Positions 1 to 8,055 of a stretch of 8,055 bases of DNA are shown piece after piece. Origin of the DNA: Pseudomonas sp. PGPPP3 (GTDB lineage Bacteria > Pseudomonadota > Gammaproteobacteria > Pseudomonadales > Pseudomonadaceae); contig NKIE01000115.1 in the NCBI GenBank assembly GCA_002256055.1, positions 1 to 8,055 on the forward strand, in the 5' to 3' direction. Position numbers and translations under genes: made by a program. Every line of letters begins with the position of its first letter. The first letter of the stretch is position 1. Under the pieces are notes generated by a model, which worked only from the letters and a program-made list of their open reading frames with translations, ran no database searches and was not told the DNA's origin.

Positions 1-39
1 TAAGTAAGTGACCAGAAAAACCTAGCACGCCACAAAAAT

Positions 40-64
40 TTTGCCGCGCCACGGCGGCGGCAAA
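40..64. terminator. GC-rich hairpin in leader, possible terminator
   Basis: An 8-bp perfect stem (TTTGCCGC at 40-47 with GCGGCAAA at 57-64) closes a 9-base loop. Read on the minus strand it is followed by a run of five T (complement of 33-37). On the + strand no T run follows. It could end a transcript entering from the left, or antisense transcription across the leader. No gene in the window clearly needs it, so its function is uncertain. Confidence 0.25.
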
Positions 65-161
65 GAGGCCTCTACATCAGCCCTTTACTGACGTGATTAG
101 TGCCATAAAGCCGCCGCCATACACTGTTGAGCCGCACTTTAGACGCAAGCAGACCACGCTC

Positions 162-190
162 TTGTCTTGCCTGCGCAAACACCGTATAGA
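162..190 (+). promoter_or_regulatory. Candidate sigma70-type promoter for the binding protein/GGDEF operon
   Basis: A TTGTCT box (162-167) lies 17 bases before TATAGA (185-190). Each matches 4 of 6 consensus bases, at ideal spacing. Transcription would start near 197, giving a leader of about 25 bases before the ATG at 223. The call rests on consensus matching only. Weak matches of this kind also occur by chance, though no better candidate was found in 1-222. Confidence 0.35.
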
Positions 191-222
191 CTGCAAGCAA
201 CAGCTTCTTTCTGGTTTCGCCC

Positions 223-1278
223 ATGCAGCTATACCGCCTTGCTAGCCACCTGTGCCGCTCCATGACCCTCTCGCTGACCTGCCTGCTGGCCCAACCGCTA
301 CAGGCCGAGGAAACCCTGCGCATTCTCACCTGGCCGGGGTATGCCGACAGCGACTTGGTGCAGGAGTTTGCTGAGCGCTATTCAGTCAACGTACAAGTCA
401 GCCTGATCAGTAGTGACGACAGCCTGCGCGAGAAGCTCAGCGTCAACCAGGGTGGCAACTACGATGTATTTGCCGCCAACACGGCGGAGATCAAACACTA
501 CATCGACCAGCAATTGGTGCAGCCATTGCAGGCCAGCGCCATCCCCAATACCAAACGTCAGCTCTGGCGCTTTCGTAACCTGCAGAGCATCCCCGGCATC
601 ACTCAGGGCACGACCACCTATGCCATCCCCTACACCTACGCAGAAATGGGCCTGATCTACGATCGCCAGCAGTTTTCCAGCCCGCCCGACTCCCTCGCGA
701 GCCTCTGGGACCCGCGCTACCGGGGCAAGGTGCTGGCCTACGATGCAAGCAGCCACAACTATTCGGTCGCCCGCCTGCTGCAGGGTGATGCGCCGTTTCA
801 GATTGCCGACAAGGACTTCCCTGCCGTCAGCGCCAAGCTCATCGAACTGCGCCGCAACGTGCTGACCTTCTACAGCCTGCCGGAAGAGTCGGTCAGCCTG
901 TTTCGCGAGCACAAGATCGCCCTGCTATACGCCAACTATGGCCGCCAGCAGCTCAAGCTGCTGCAGAATGCCGGGGCCGATGTGGGTTATGTCATCCCCA
1001 AGGAAGGCGCCTTGGCCTGGCTCGACTGCTGGGCCATCAGCCGCGGAGCGAAGAACCCGCAACTGGCGCAAGACTGGATTAACTTCACCCTGGAGCCACG
1101 CATCAGCAAAGAGCTGAGCCGCCGCCAAGGCCTGGCCAATACCCTGGAAGCCCCGGAAGAAAGCAGTAACCTGGACAAAATTATCTGGCTTGAGCCGGTC
1201 GAGGACGCCGCCCGCCGCGCGAACCTCTGGACCCGCATCCGCTCCGGCGACAGCCTACCGGCACTGGATACGCCATGA
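223..1278 (+). CDS. PotD-like periplasmic (polyamine-type) solute-binding protein, probable sensor partner of downstream cyclase
   Basis: This is a 351-residue protein of the spermidine/putrescine-binding (PotD/SBP_bac_8-like) family, about the family's usual length. Residues 1-28 look like a Sec signal peptide: basic N-region, hydrophobic MTLSLTCLLA, and cleavage after LQA before EETLRILTWPGY. Features shared with PotD-type proteins are the early WPGY (37-40, where PotD has WTEY), the NYDVFAANT stretch (79-87), the YTYAEMGLIYD segment (137-147), YD at 173-174, and PKEGALAWLDCW (259-270), which corresponds to the PotD PKEG/W-x-D ligand region. Polyamine binding is plausible, but the pocket is only partly alike, so another cationic or amine ligand is possible. 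ATG 223 was chosen because it gives a complete signal peptide; ATG 262 is an alternative, and neither has a clear ribosome-binding site. The stop overlaps the start of the GGDEF gene (ATGA). No permease or ATPase gene accompanies it, which suggests signalling rather than uptake. Confidence 0.85.
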   Translation: MQLYRLASHLCRSMTLSLTCLLAQPLQAEETLRILTWPGYADSDLVQEFAERYSVNVQVSLISSDDSLREKLSVNQGGNYDVFAANTAEIKHYIDQQLVQPLQASAIPNTKRQLWRFRNLQSIPGITQGTTTYAIPYTYAEMGLIYDRQQFSSPPDSLASLWDPRYRGKVLAYDASSHNYSVARLLQGDAPFQIADKDFPAVSAKLIELRRNVLTFYSLPEESVSLFREHKIALLYANYGRQQLKLLQNAGADVGYVIPKEGALAWLDCWAISRGAKNPQLAQDWINFTLEPRISKELSRRQGLANTLEAPEESSNLDKIIWLEPVEDAARRANLWTRIRSGDSLPALDTP

Positions 1279-3005
1279 ATTTCACTATGCGCTTCAAGCT
1301 CGCCAGCCTGTTGGCCGTATTCGGCATCCTCATCAGCGGCCTGACGGGTTATTACTCCTACAGCAACAGCCGGACCATGCTCATCAATGCCGCCGAACGC
1401 GACCTGCTGACCGCCACTCAAGTGCTCGGCCGCAGCCTGCAAGCCAGCCTAGCCAGTGCCAGCCAGGATGTGCGCCTGCTCGCCAGCCTGCCGCAAACTC
1501 GCCAGCTCAGCGGCCAGTTGACGGCCAGCCCAGTTGCCCACGACGAATTGGCGGCGACCTTTGGCAGCCTGCTCAATGTCCACCCCGAATACCTGCAGAT
1601 TCGTCTCATCGGCCTCGCCGAACACGGCAAGGAGCGCGTTCGCGTTGAGCGTGACGGCAAGAAGATAACCCGCGTTGAAGGCCTACAACTGCAAGAGAAA
1701 GCCCACTTCCCCTACGTGTTCAAAGCGCTGGACCTGAAGCCCGGCCAAGTACGCCTGTCACCCATCGTGATCAACCACGAACAAGGCGCCCACTCTGGCC
1801 TGGACAAGCCAACCCTGACCATTTCCGGCCCCAGCGATACCGGCAGCGCCAGCATCAGCGACCTGATCGTACTAAACATCGACCTCAACAAGCTGTTCAA
1901 ACAACTCAAGGCCGATCTGCCCGCCCAGTACGAGGTGTACCTGAGCAACGAGGCGGGCGACATTCTTATTCACCCCGACAGCAGCCTGACCTTCGGTTTT
2001 GACCGCGGCCAACGCATCCTCCTGCAGAGCTATTTCGCCCCTGTCGGCAGCCTGCTGGACGGCAGCCGCACGACCGTGGTGACCACCAGCCTTGACCACG
2101 CCAACGCCGACCGTGAACTGATCAGCGCCTTTGTGCGCCTGCCGCTGGATGATGACGCCGGCGAACGCCAGGTAATTCTCGGCCTGTCCCAGCCCGCCGA
2201 CTTTATCGTGCGCGATATCGGCACCCTGGGCTGGAGCATCGCTACGATCGTGGCCGTGCTCAGCCTACTCAGCCTGCTGCTTTCGACCCTCGCCGCCCGC
2301 GCCCTGACCCGCCCGCTGCACGACATGATGCATGCCATCCAGCGCTTCTCCAAAGACCGCACCGTAAGCCCGCTGCCATTGCGCCGCCGGGATGAGCTGG
2401 GCCAGTTGGCACGCAGCTTCCAGGAGATGCAGCAAGAGATTGTCGAGCACCTCAACCAGCTCAACGAGAGCCGCAACGCACTTGATCACCTGGCCCAGCA
2501 CGACCCACTGACCGGTCTACCCAATCGGCGAATGTTCTTCGAACGCCTGCAACAGGCCATTGCCAACGCCCGACGTACCCACCAGCCGCTGGCGCTGCTG
2601 TTTATCGACCTGGATTACTTCAAGGAGATCAACGACAACCACGGCCACGCCCTCGGTGCCGAGGTGCTGAAAGCCGTCGCCCGCCTGCTCAGTTCGGCCA
2701 CCCGCGAAGTGGATACAGTGGCACGCCTGGGCGGCGACGAGTTCGTCATCCTGTTTAACGTGCTGGAAGAACCCCAGGATATTCAGCGCGTCGTGCACAA
2801 GCTGCATGAGCGCTTTCAGAGCCCCCTGCGCATCGACGGGCTGGCCTTGAACGTTCGCGCCAGCATCGGTGTTAGCCGTTACCCGGAAGACGGCGACAGC
2901 GCCGAACGGCTGATGCAGCACGCCGACCGCGCCATGTACGCAGCCAAGAATGACGGCCGCAACACCTTCGCGTTCCACGACAGCAGCACCTCCCAGAGCG
3001 AATAA
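1275..3005 (+). CDS. Membrane diguanylate cyclase with periplasmic sensor, HAMP and GGDEF domains
   Basis: The 576-residue protein should make c-di-GMP from two GTP at the inner membrane. TM1 lies at about 7-28 and a periplasmic sensor at about 30-312 (Cache-like in size and position, though the fold was not verified). TM2 is at about 316-343, and a HAMP linker at about 344-395 includes RPLHDMMHAI and DELGQLARSFQEM. A GGDEF domain covers about 402-567. Within it, DPLTGLPNRRMF begins the domain, FIDLDYFKEIND carries the metal-binding Asp (445), GGDEF is intact at 486-490, and REVD (477-480) five residues upstream is a complete RxxD inhibitory site. ADRAMYAAKNDGRN closes the domain. Catalytic activity with product feedback is therefore expected. 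There is no EAL or HD-GYP domain. ATG 1275 overlaps the upstream stop (ATGA), indicating translational coupling; the internal ATG at 1287 is less likely. The neighbouring binding protein is the likely ligand-bearing partner of the sensor domain. Confidence 0.93.
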   Translation: MNFTMRFKLASLLAVFGILISGLTGYYSYSNSRTMLINAAERDLLTATQVLGRSLQASLASASQDVRLLASLPQTRQLSGQLTASPVAHDELAATFGSLLNVHPEYLQIRLIGLAEHGKERVRVERDGKKITRVEGLQLQEKAHFPYVFKALDLKPGQVRLSPIVINHEQGAHSGLDKPTLTISGPSDTGSASISDLIVLNIDLNKLFKQLKADLPAQYEVYLSNEAGDILIHPDSSLTFGFDRGQRILLQSYFAPVGSLLDGSRTTVVTTSLDHANADRELISAFVRLPLDDDAGERQVILGLSQPADFIVRDIGTLGWSIATIVAVLSLLSLLLSTLAARALTRPLHDMMHAIQRFSKDRTVSPLPLRRRDELGQLARSFQEMQQEIVEHLNQLNESRNALDHLAQHDPLTGLPNRRMFFERLQQAIANARRTHQPLALLFIDLDYFKEINDNHGHALGAEVLKAVARLLSSATREVDTVARLGGDEFVILFNVLEEPQDIQRVVHKLHERFQSPLRIDGLALNVRASIGVSRYPEDGDSAERLMQHADRAMYAAKNDGRNTFAFHDSSTSQSE

Positions 3006-3019
3006 GCCCGCGCTAAACG

Positions 3020-3047
3020 ACAACGCCCCGCAAAAGCGGGGCGTTGT
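3020..3047. terminator. Shared hairpin terminator between convergent operons
   Basis: A perfect 12-bp stem (3020-3031 with 3036-3047, GC-rich core CGCCCCGC) closes an AAAA loop. It lies 15 bases after the cyclase stop and 24 bases beyond the DUF1329 stop on the other strand, so it is placed to end both transcripts. The T tract is poor on both sides: none follows on the + strand, and only a short TTT follows on the minus strand. Termination may therefore rest on stem stability or converging polymerases. Confidence 0.75.
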
Positions 3048-3070
3048 CGGTGGAGCACACGACTTGCGGC

Positions 3071-4441
3071 TTAACGCGAGGCCTTGCGACGCATAGCCGC
3101 GGGGCTGAAGCCACCATCGCCAGGCGAGGGCTGAGCGAAGTCCACCGTACCGCGCTCTTCACTGTCCAAACCGAGCACGCTGTAGGTGCGCGACTGCAGG
3201 TCGTGATAGGTGTCCAGGGCGGTCCACACGGTCGGCAACTCGTAGTAGTTTTTCAGGAACGCCTGGGACACCCGCCACAGATCGCCACGGCCGTCGTACT
3301 GATCAACCACCGCTGCGCCCCAGCTGTCCTCGTCAAGAAACAGCACGCGCTTGGAGTAGACGTGGCGCATGCCCGGCTTCAGCGTGCCCTCGACCACCCA
3401 CACCCGGTGCAGCTCGTAACGGGTGTAGTCGGGGTTGATATGGCCAGGGGTGAGCAGCTGATCATATTTGACCCCTGGCGCGCCCAGGCGGTAGTTGTTG
3501 TAAGGGATGTAGACCTCGCGCTTGCCCAGCAGCTTCCAGCTGTAGCGGTCCGGCGAGCCGTTGAACATGTCGGTGTCATCCACCGTACGCATACCGTCCA
3601 CCGACTCCACCGGGGTGTCGTAAGCCACTGTTGGCGCCCGGCGCACACGGCGCTGGCCCGCGCTGTAGGCCCAGGCCTGGCGCGGTTCCTTGACCTGATC
3701 AAGGGTCTCGTGCACCAGCACCCCGCCACCGGCCAGGCGTGCCGGCGCGGTGTTGAAGGCCATGTAGTTGAACAGCGTGTTGTTCAGCCCGGCGTAGCTA
3801 CCCTTGGGCTCGTAGAAGTTGAACAGCGCCTCGTCGCGCGAGGTCACCACTGACTTGTTGCCGTTGCTCTGCACGCCCGCTTCGCTGGAGCGGCGCACCA
3901 GGTAAGTACCGCGGTAGCGGGCGATATGGTTCCACAGGGCCTCGACACCACTCTGCGGCAGCGGAAATGGCGTGCCGCCGTAGGCATCACTGAAGCCATT
4001 GCCGCCATCCAGCAGCTTGGCACTGGTGGCGTTGGCGAAGGTGTTGTCATACACCCATTGCGGCGCCGCCCCACTGCGATGGCTAGGGTAGACCGGCATG
4101 CGGAAGCTGTCCGGGTAGGTGTTGATCAGAGCAATCTGACCTGCCGTCAGGTTGGCCTGGTACTGGGCCAGGTTGGCCTTGCTGATGGTGAACAGCGGTT
4201 TTTCTGCCGCGAATGGATCGGCGTGGTGACTGCCGGGGCCTTGATAGCCGGCCGGGGCCTTGGTCAGGCCGCCGCTCCAGACGGGAATGCTACCGGCAGC
4301 GTTGCCGGCTTTTTCCGCGCCCAGCGGGGTGAGTTGGTTTTTCAGGGCGCTGGCCTGTTCGGCCGATACCGCGGCCAGGCTGTTGCCGGCACTCAGGCCG
4401 AGGGCGATAGCCGCCACCAGCAGGGAAAGAGTCTTGGTCAT
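3071..4441 (-). CDS. DUF1329 family periplasmic protein
   Basis: A 456-residue exported protein of the DUF1329 family, near the usual family length. Residues 1-23 form a Sec signal peptide (MTKTLSLLVAAIALGLSAGN, cleavage after SLA). Family-like stretches are the early LTPLGAEKAGNAAGSIPVWSG and GYQGPGSHHADPFAAEKP, then MPVYPSHRSGAAPQWVYDNT, and in the second half the DRYSWKLLGKREVYIPYNNY and YELHRVWVVEGTLKPGMRHVY blocks. The start at 4441 is preferred over the in-frame ATG at 4456 because GGAG lies 9 bases before it and the signal peptide then begins with MTK. It is the second gene after a DUF1302 gene, 58 bases apart, the standard order in pseudomonads. Family members are linked to envelope handling of hydrophobic compounds such as fatty acids or esters. 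The biochemical role is not established, and the substrate here cannot be read from sequence. Confidence 0.9.
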   Translation of the reverse strand: MTKTLSLLVAAIALGLSAGNSLAAVSAEQASALKNQLTPLGAEKAGNAAGSIPVWSGGLTKAPAGYQGPGSHHADPFAAEKPLFTISKANLAQYQANLTAGQIALINTYPDSFRMPVYPSHRSGAAPQWVYDNTFANATSAKLLDGGNGFSDAYGGTPFPLPQSGVEALWNHIARYRGTYLVRRSSEAGVQSNGNKSVVTSRDEALFNFYEPKGSYAGLNNTLFNYMAFNTAPARLAGGGVLVHETLDQVKEPRQAWAYSAGQRRVRRAPTVAYDTPVESVDGMRTVDDTDMFNGSPDRYSWKLLGKREVYIPYNNYRLGAPGVKYDQLLTPGHINPDYTRYELHRVWVVEGTLKPGMRHVYSKRVLFLDEDSWGAAVVDQYDGRGDLWRVSQAFLKNYYELPTVWTALDTYHDLQSRTYSVLGLDSEERGTVDFAQPSPGDGGFSPAAMRRKASR

Positions 4442-4450
4442 AGGGTCAAT

Positions 4451-4454
4451 CTCC
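4451..4454 (-). promoter_or_regulatory. Ribosome-binding site deciding the DUF1329 start
   Basis: GGAG on the minus strand lies 9 bases before ATG 4441 and overlaps the alternative ATG at 4454-4456. This supports initiation at 4441 and argues against the five-residue longer form beginning MEIDP. Confidence 0.7.
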
Positions 4455-4463
4455 ATAAACGAA

Positions 4464-4500
4464 ATGCCCCGGCCGGCCTGCGCCGACGGGGCCAGGGCAT
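4464..4500 (-). promoter_or_regulatory. Intercistronic hairpin between DUF1302 and DUF1329
   Basis: ATGCCC (4464-4469) pairs with GGGCAT (4495-4500). After one C/A mismatch, GGCC (4471-4474) pairs with GGCC (4490-4493), giving a GC-rich imperfect stem that takes in part of the DUF1302 stop codon. On the minus strand it is followed by TTTCGTTTATGG, a loose T-rich stretch just before the DUF1329 ribosome-binding site. It could act as a partial terminator or attenuator lowering DUF1329 expression, or as an mRNA-stabilising element. No function can be proved from sequence. Confidence 0.4.
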
Positions 4501-6397
4501 CAGAACGCGTACTTGCCGCTCAGCGACACGAAGTCGCGGTCGTACAGACTGTTGATACCCCGATAGTCGGTGTAGGCCAGCCCCACTTCGACGCTGTTCA
4601 GGTAGCTGGCGTCCATCCCCAGGGTGTAAGCCTTGCTGCCTTCACTGAAGTTGCCGGTGAGGTCGGAGTTGCCCTGAAAGTCATTCTGGTAGGCCACGTA
4701 GGGCGACAACTTGACGCCGGCATACACGTCATTCCAACTGCCTCCCAGCATCACCGTGCCGCCGTAGCTGTCGGCGGTGATCTGGTTTCCACTGGCGTTA
4801 TCGCCGACGTAAGCCTTGTCGCGGCTGCTCACCAGCTTGCGCTGCTGATATTCAGTACCGTTGAATCCGGTATAGGTCAGGCTGTCGCCACGGATATGCT
4901 GGGACGCTAGCTCGGCGACACCGAACAACGAGTCGAAGCTGAGCATCGGACCGAAGTTGTAGATGGTCGAGATTGAGGTGTTGAACATCTCTACCCGACG
5001 GTAGTTCTCGAACAAGCCACTGCGACACAGCTGTTTGCCTGACACCTGAGCGCACGCCTGATCGCCGGGCACACTGGCGTCGTAGAGATCGGTGGTGCCA
5101 TTCACGCCCTGACCCAGAATGTCACCCAACAGGTCATCGGTGGCGGCAATGCTGATCGGCGCATTGGGCCGGTAAGACACCTCACCGGAGACCGAGGCAT
5201 CGCCGGCCGTGGTGTTGAAGCTCAGGCCGTACATCTGAATGTCTTCCACATAGTCACGACGGGCCATGGCGTTGCTAGCGGTGTCCAGCGTCGCAACAGC
5301 AGGAGCAAACATCCCAAATGGGCCTAAAGCCCCCACCAAGGTGGTCAAGTCGACACCTTGATAGCCATTAAGATCAATGGCTACAGTCGGCTCCTTGGCG
5401 TGATAGTTGACGAAGTAAAAACCAAACTCAGTGGAGTTCAACTCCTCGGCAATGTAATGAAAGGCCGCGCCCCACTGGCCGCTGTCACGCGCTTCAACGT
5501 CGTCCCCGATATTGGCCACTTTGAAGGTGCCATTAGCACTCGGCAGATAAGCATTGGCACCCGATGGGCCATTGCCAACCAAGCCACCGAGGGCCGCTCC
5601 TTGGTACAACGGAGTAAGCGCAGCCAGGTCTGACTCAATGGCATAAGCCGTATTCCCTCCCGGCCCAAACAAGTCAGTGGTCGAGTAATAGCTGCCCACC
5701 GCATCCAGGGTGGTTTCCTTCCAGTTCCACTGGTAGTAGGCATCCATCGACAGGTTGTCGGTGAGGCCAAGGTTGAAGCTCAGTGCCTGCAGAGGCACCA
5801 GTACTTCTTTCAGCTCAGAACCGGGGATGTGGAACTTGGCCGCGTCCAGCGGGTTGCTGGTGTTGATACCCCCGCGATAGAACACGCCCTCGCCCCAGTT
5901 GAACACCTGATTACCGGCGCGGGCGCTTAACGGGCGGTCGAACACATCCCAGTTACCGAACACATAGGCATCGAGGATTTCCGCATTGCTGGCCGCATCG
6001 CGGGTGTCCTGGGTGAATTGGTTGTCGTTGGGATAAGTCTGACTGGGCCGCTCCACACCACCGGTGGTGCTGTAGTAGTCGTTGTGCTTGTCCTTGATCT
6101 GCGTGTCATAGGCCGCCGTGCCGCGCACGAAGGCACCGTAGTTCTGGTAGTTGAGCAGCAGCTCCGAGGTGGCCTTGAACACCTCCGAGACCTGACCGGT
6201 ATCGAAGTTACGGTTGCCATCATCGGTGTTGATATCGGAGACATCGTCCCGGCCACTGACGCGCCAGACGCTGCCTCCATCAGGCTGACTTCGACGGCCT
6301 GGGCGGAGCCGGCCACCAGCAACGCCAGGACGCCAAGGGTGGCGCCGGCCTGCAGGGGGCGGCCAAGCAAGGGATTGTTGCGCACAAGGAAGTTCAT
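4500..6397 (-). pseudogene. DUF1302 family outer-membrane-type protein, frameshifted after the signal peptide
   Basis: The signal peptide and the mature protein lie in different frames. From ATG 6397 one frame gives MNFLVRNNPLLGRPLQAGAT followed by a hydrophobic stretch ending GSAQA (cleavage after residue 34), then VEVSLME. The mature part resumes in another frame at 6275 as GSVWRVSGRDDVSDINTDDG. One extra G at 6274-6275 would join them into a 632-residue protein, a normal family length. DUF1302-like features are RNFDTG, GAFVRGTAAYD, the RAGNQVFNWGEGVFYRGGIN and NPLDAAKFHIPGSELKE blocks, many alternating aromatic strands, and the C-terminal GKYAF with a final Phe as in beta-barrel outer-membrane proteins. 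Two Cys (in QACAQVSGKQLCRSG) could form a disulfide. It heads an operon with DUF1329 and may move hydrophobic compounds across the outer membrane (inference). The shift may be a true mutation or a sequencing error; the mature frame itself has no stop. Confidence 0.85.
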
Positions 6398-6407
6398 TCG
6401 CGGTGTA

Positions 6408-6413
6408 CCTCTC
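6408..6413 (-). promoter_or_regulatory. Ribosome-binding site for the DUF1302 start at 6397
   Basis: GAGAGG on the minus strand lies 10 bases before ATG 6397, which opens directly into a good signal peptide. This fixes the true start in the signal-peptide frame and argues against both the ATG at 6430 and the ATG at 6611 in the mature-protein frame. Confidence 0.65.
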
Positions 6414-6623
6414 ATAACGGCCAAGATCATTGGTCGACGCGGGCGGCCGACCTAATTGTTGTTGTCTCTCGGCTGCTGATGGCATGGTGGCGTTCGCCTG
6501 AACAATCCCCCCGACCACTCGCAGATACAGCAGGCTGACCTTACGCTCACGGGACAACCCAAAGGTCACACCGAAAGAATCGCTCGCCGCAAAAATGGTA
6601 CGAGCGTGCAAAGACAGTAACTG

Positions 6624-6652
6624 ATTGTTACGAACCTTACCGTTAACGTCAA
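6624..6652 (-). promoter_or_regulatory. Candidate sigma70-type promoter for the DUF1302-DUF1329 operon
   Basis: On the minus strand TTGACG (6652-6647, 5 of 6 consensus) precedes AACAAT (6629-6624, 4 of 6) by 17 bases. Transcription would begin near 6617, leaving a leader of about 220 bases before ATG 6397. The rest of the 350-base gap between ygiQ and DUF1302 shows only a short inverted repeat (CGCTCG 6581-6586 with CGAGCG 6601-6606). I recognised no regulator site there. Confidence 0.35.
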
Positions 6653-6696
6653 CCTCGATTTTTAGTGCCCAGTCCCCGGCATTTTCTGCAGGCGAT

Positions 6697-6734
6697 AAAA
6701 CGCCAAACGCCAGCTCGAGGGCTGGCGTTTGGCG
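6697..6734 (-). terminator. Intrinsic terminator of ygiQ
   Basis: A perfect 14-bp stem (6701-6714 with 6721-6734) closes a 6-base loop. On the minus strand it is followed at once by TTTTAT (complement of 6695-6700). It begins 13 bases past the ygiQ stop codon. This is a strong classical terminator that separates ygiQ from the DUF1302 operon. Confidence 0.9.
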
Positions 6735-6747
6735 ACTTCAGGCTGTT

Positions 6748-8055
<1,308 letters not shown>

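Noticed and set aside
382..1442. Minus-strand frames opposite the binding protein gene
   Set aside because: Their composition mirrors the real gene's codon bias, and no signal, domain or start context supports them.
223..3005. Reading the binding protein as part of a polyamine ABC uptake operon
   Set aside because: No permease or ATPase gene is present, and the only co-transcribed neighbour is a diguanylate cyclase. Genes left of the window could still change this.
2517..3023. 168-codon minus-strand frame opposite the GGDEF domain
   Set aside because: It is antisense to a highly conserved catalytic domain and has no protein features of its own.
3044..3853. Long + strand open frame (269 codons) opposite the DUF1329 gene
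   Set aside because: It is a shadow of the DUF1329 gene in GC-rich DNA. The protein reads as low-complexity Val/His/Arg/Ala without domain features, and it begins inside the terminator hairpin.
3926..4910. Overlapping + strand frames opposite DUF1329 and DUF1302 (3926-4555 and 4260-4910)
   Set aside because: Both are antisense to well-supported genes, have no ribosome-binding site or recognisable motif, and overlap each other.
6018..6455. 145-codon + strand frame opposite the DUF1302 signal peptide region
   Set aside because: Val/Ile-rich translation opposite a real gene, with no start context and no motif.

Overview
The window is GC-rich gammaproteobacterial DNA that looks like Pseudomonas. 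The reasons are its codon use, a Pseudomonas-type YgiQ with a lysine-rich tail, and an adjacent DUF1302/DUF1329 gene pair of the kind common in pseudomonads. This assignment is from recognition only; no database search was possible.

Layout. Positions 1-222 are a leader with a GC hairpin and a plausible sigma70-type promoter. Positions 223-3005 hold a two-gene + strand operon: a periplasmic PotD-like (spermidine/putrescine-type) binding protein, then, with a 4-base ATGA overlap, a membrane diguanylate cyclase (TM, periplasmic sensor, TM, HAMP, GGDEF). A perfect 12-bp hairpin at 3020-3047 separates this from the convergent minus-strand genes. On the minus strand, read from right to left, these are the 3' part of ygiQ (radical SAM, cut by the window edge), a strong intrinsic terminator (6697-6734), a roughly 350-base intergenic region with a possible promoter, a DUF1302 outer-membrane-type gene whose signal peptide and mature part lie in different frames, and a DUF1329 periplasmic protein gene.

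How the genes may work together. The binding protein has no ABC permease or ATPase beside it and is translationally coupled to a GGDEF receptor. The likely reading is a sensing pair in which the loaded binding protein docks on the periplasmic domain of the cyclase and adjusts c-di-GMP, in the manner of Vibrio cholerae NspS/MbaA. This is the most interesting system in the window. The DUF1302/DUF1329 pair probably handles a hydrophobic substrate at the cell envelope. In this sequence it is broken, or mis-sequenced, by a net one-base loss just after the signal peptide.

No tRNA, rRNA, CRISPR array, insertion sequence or phage gene was seen.
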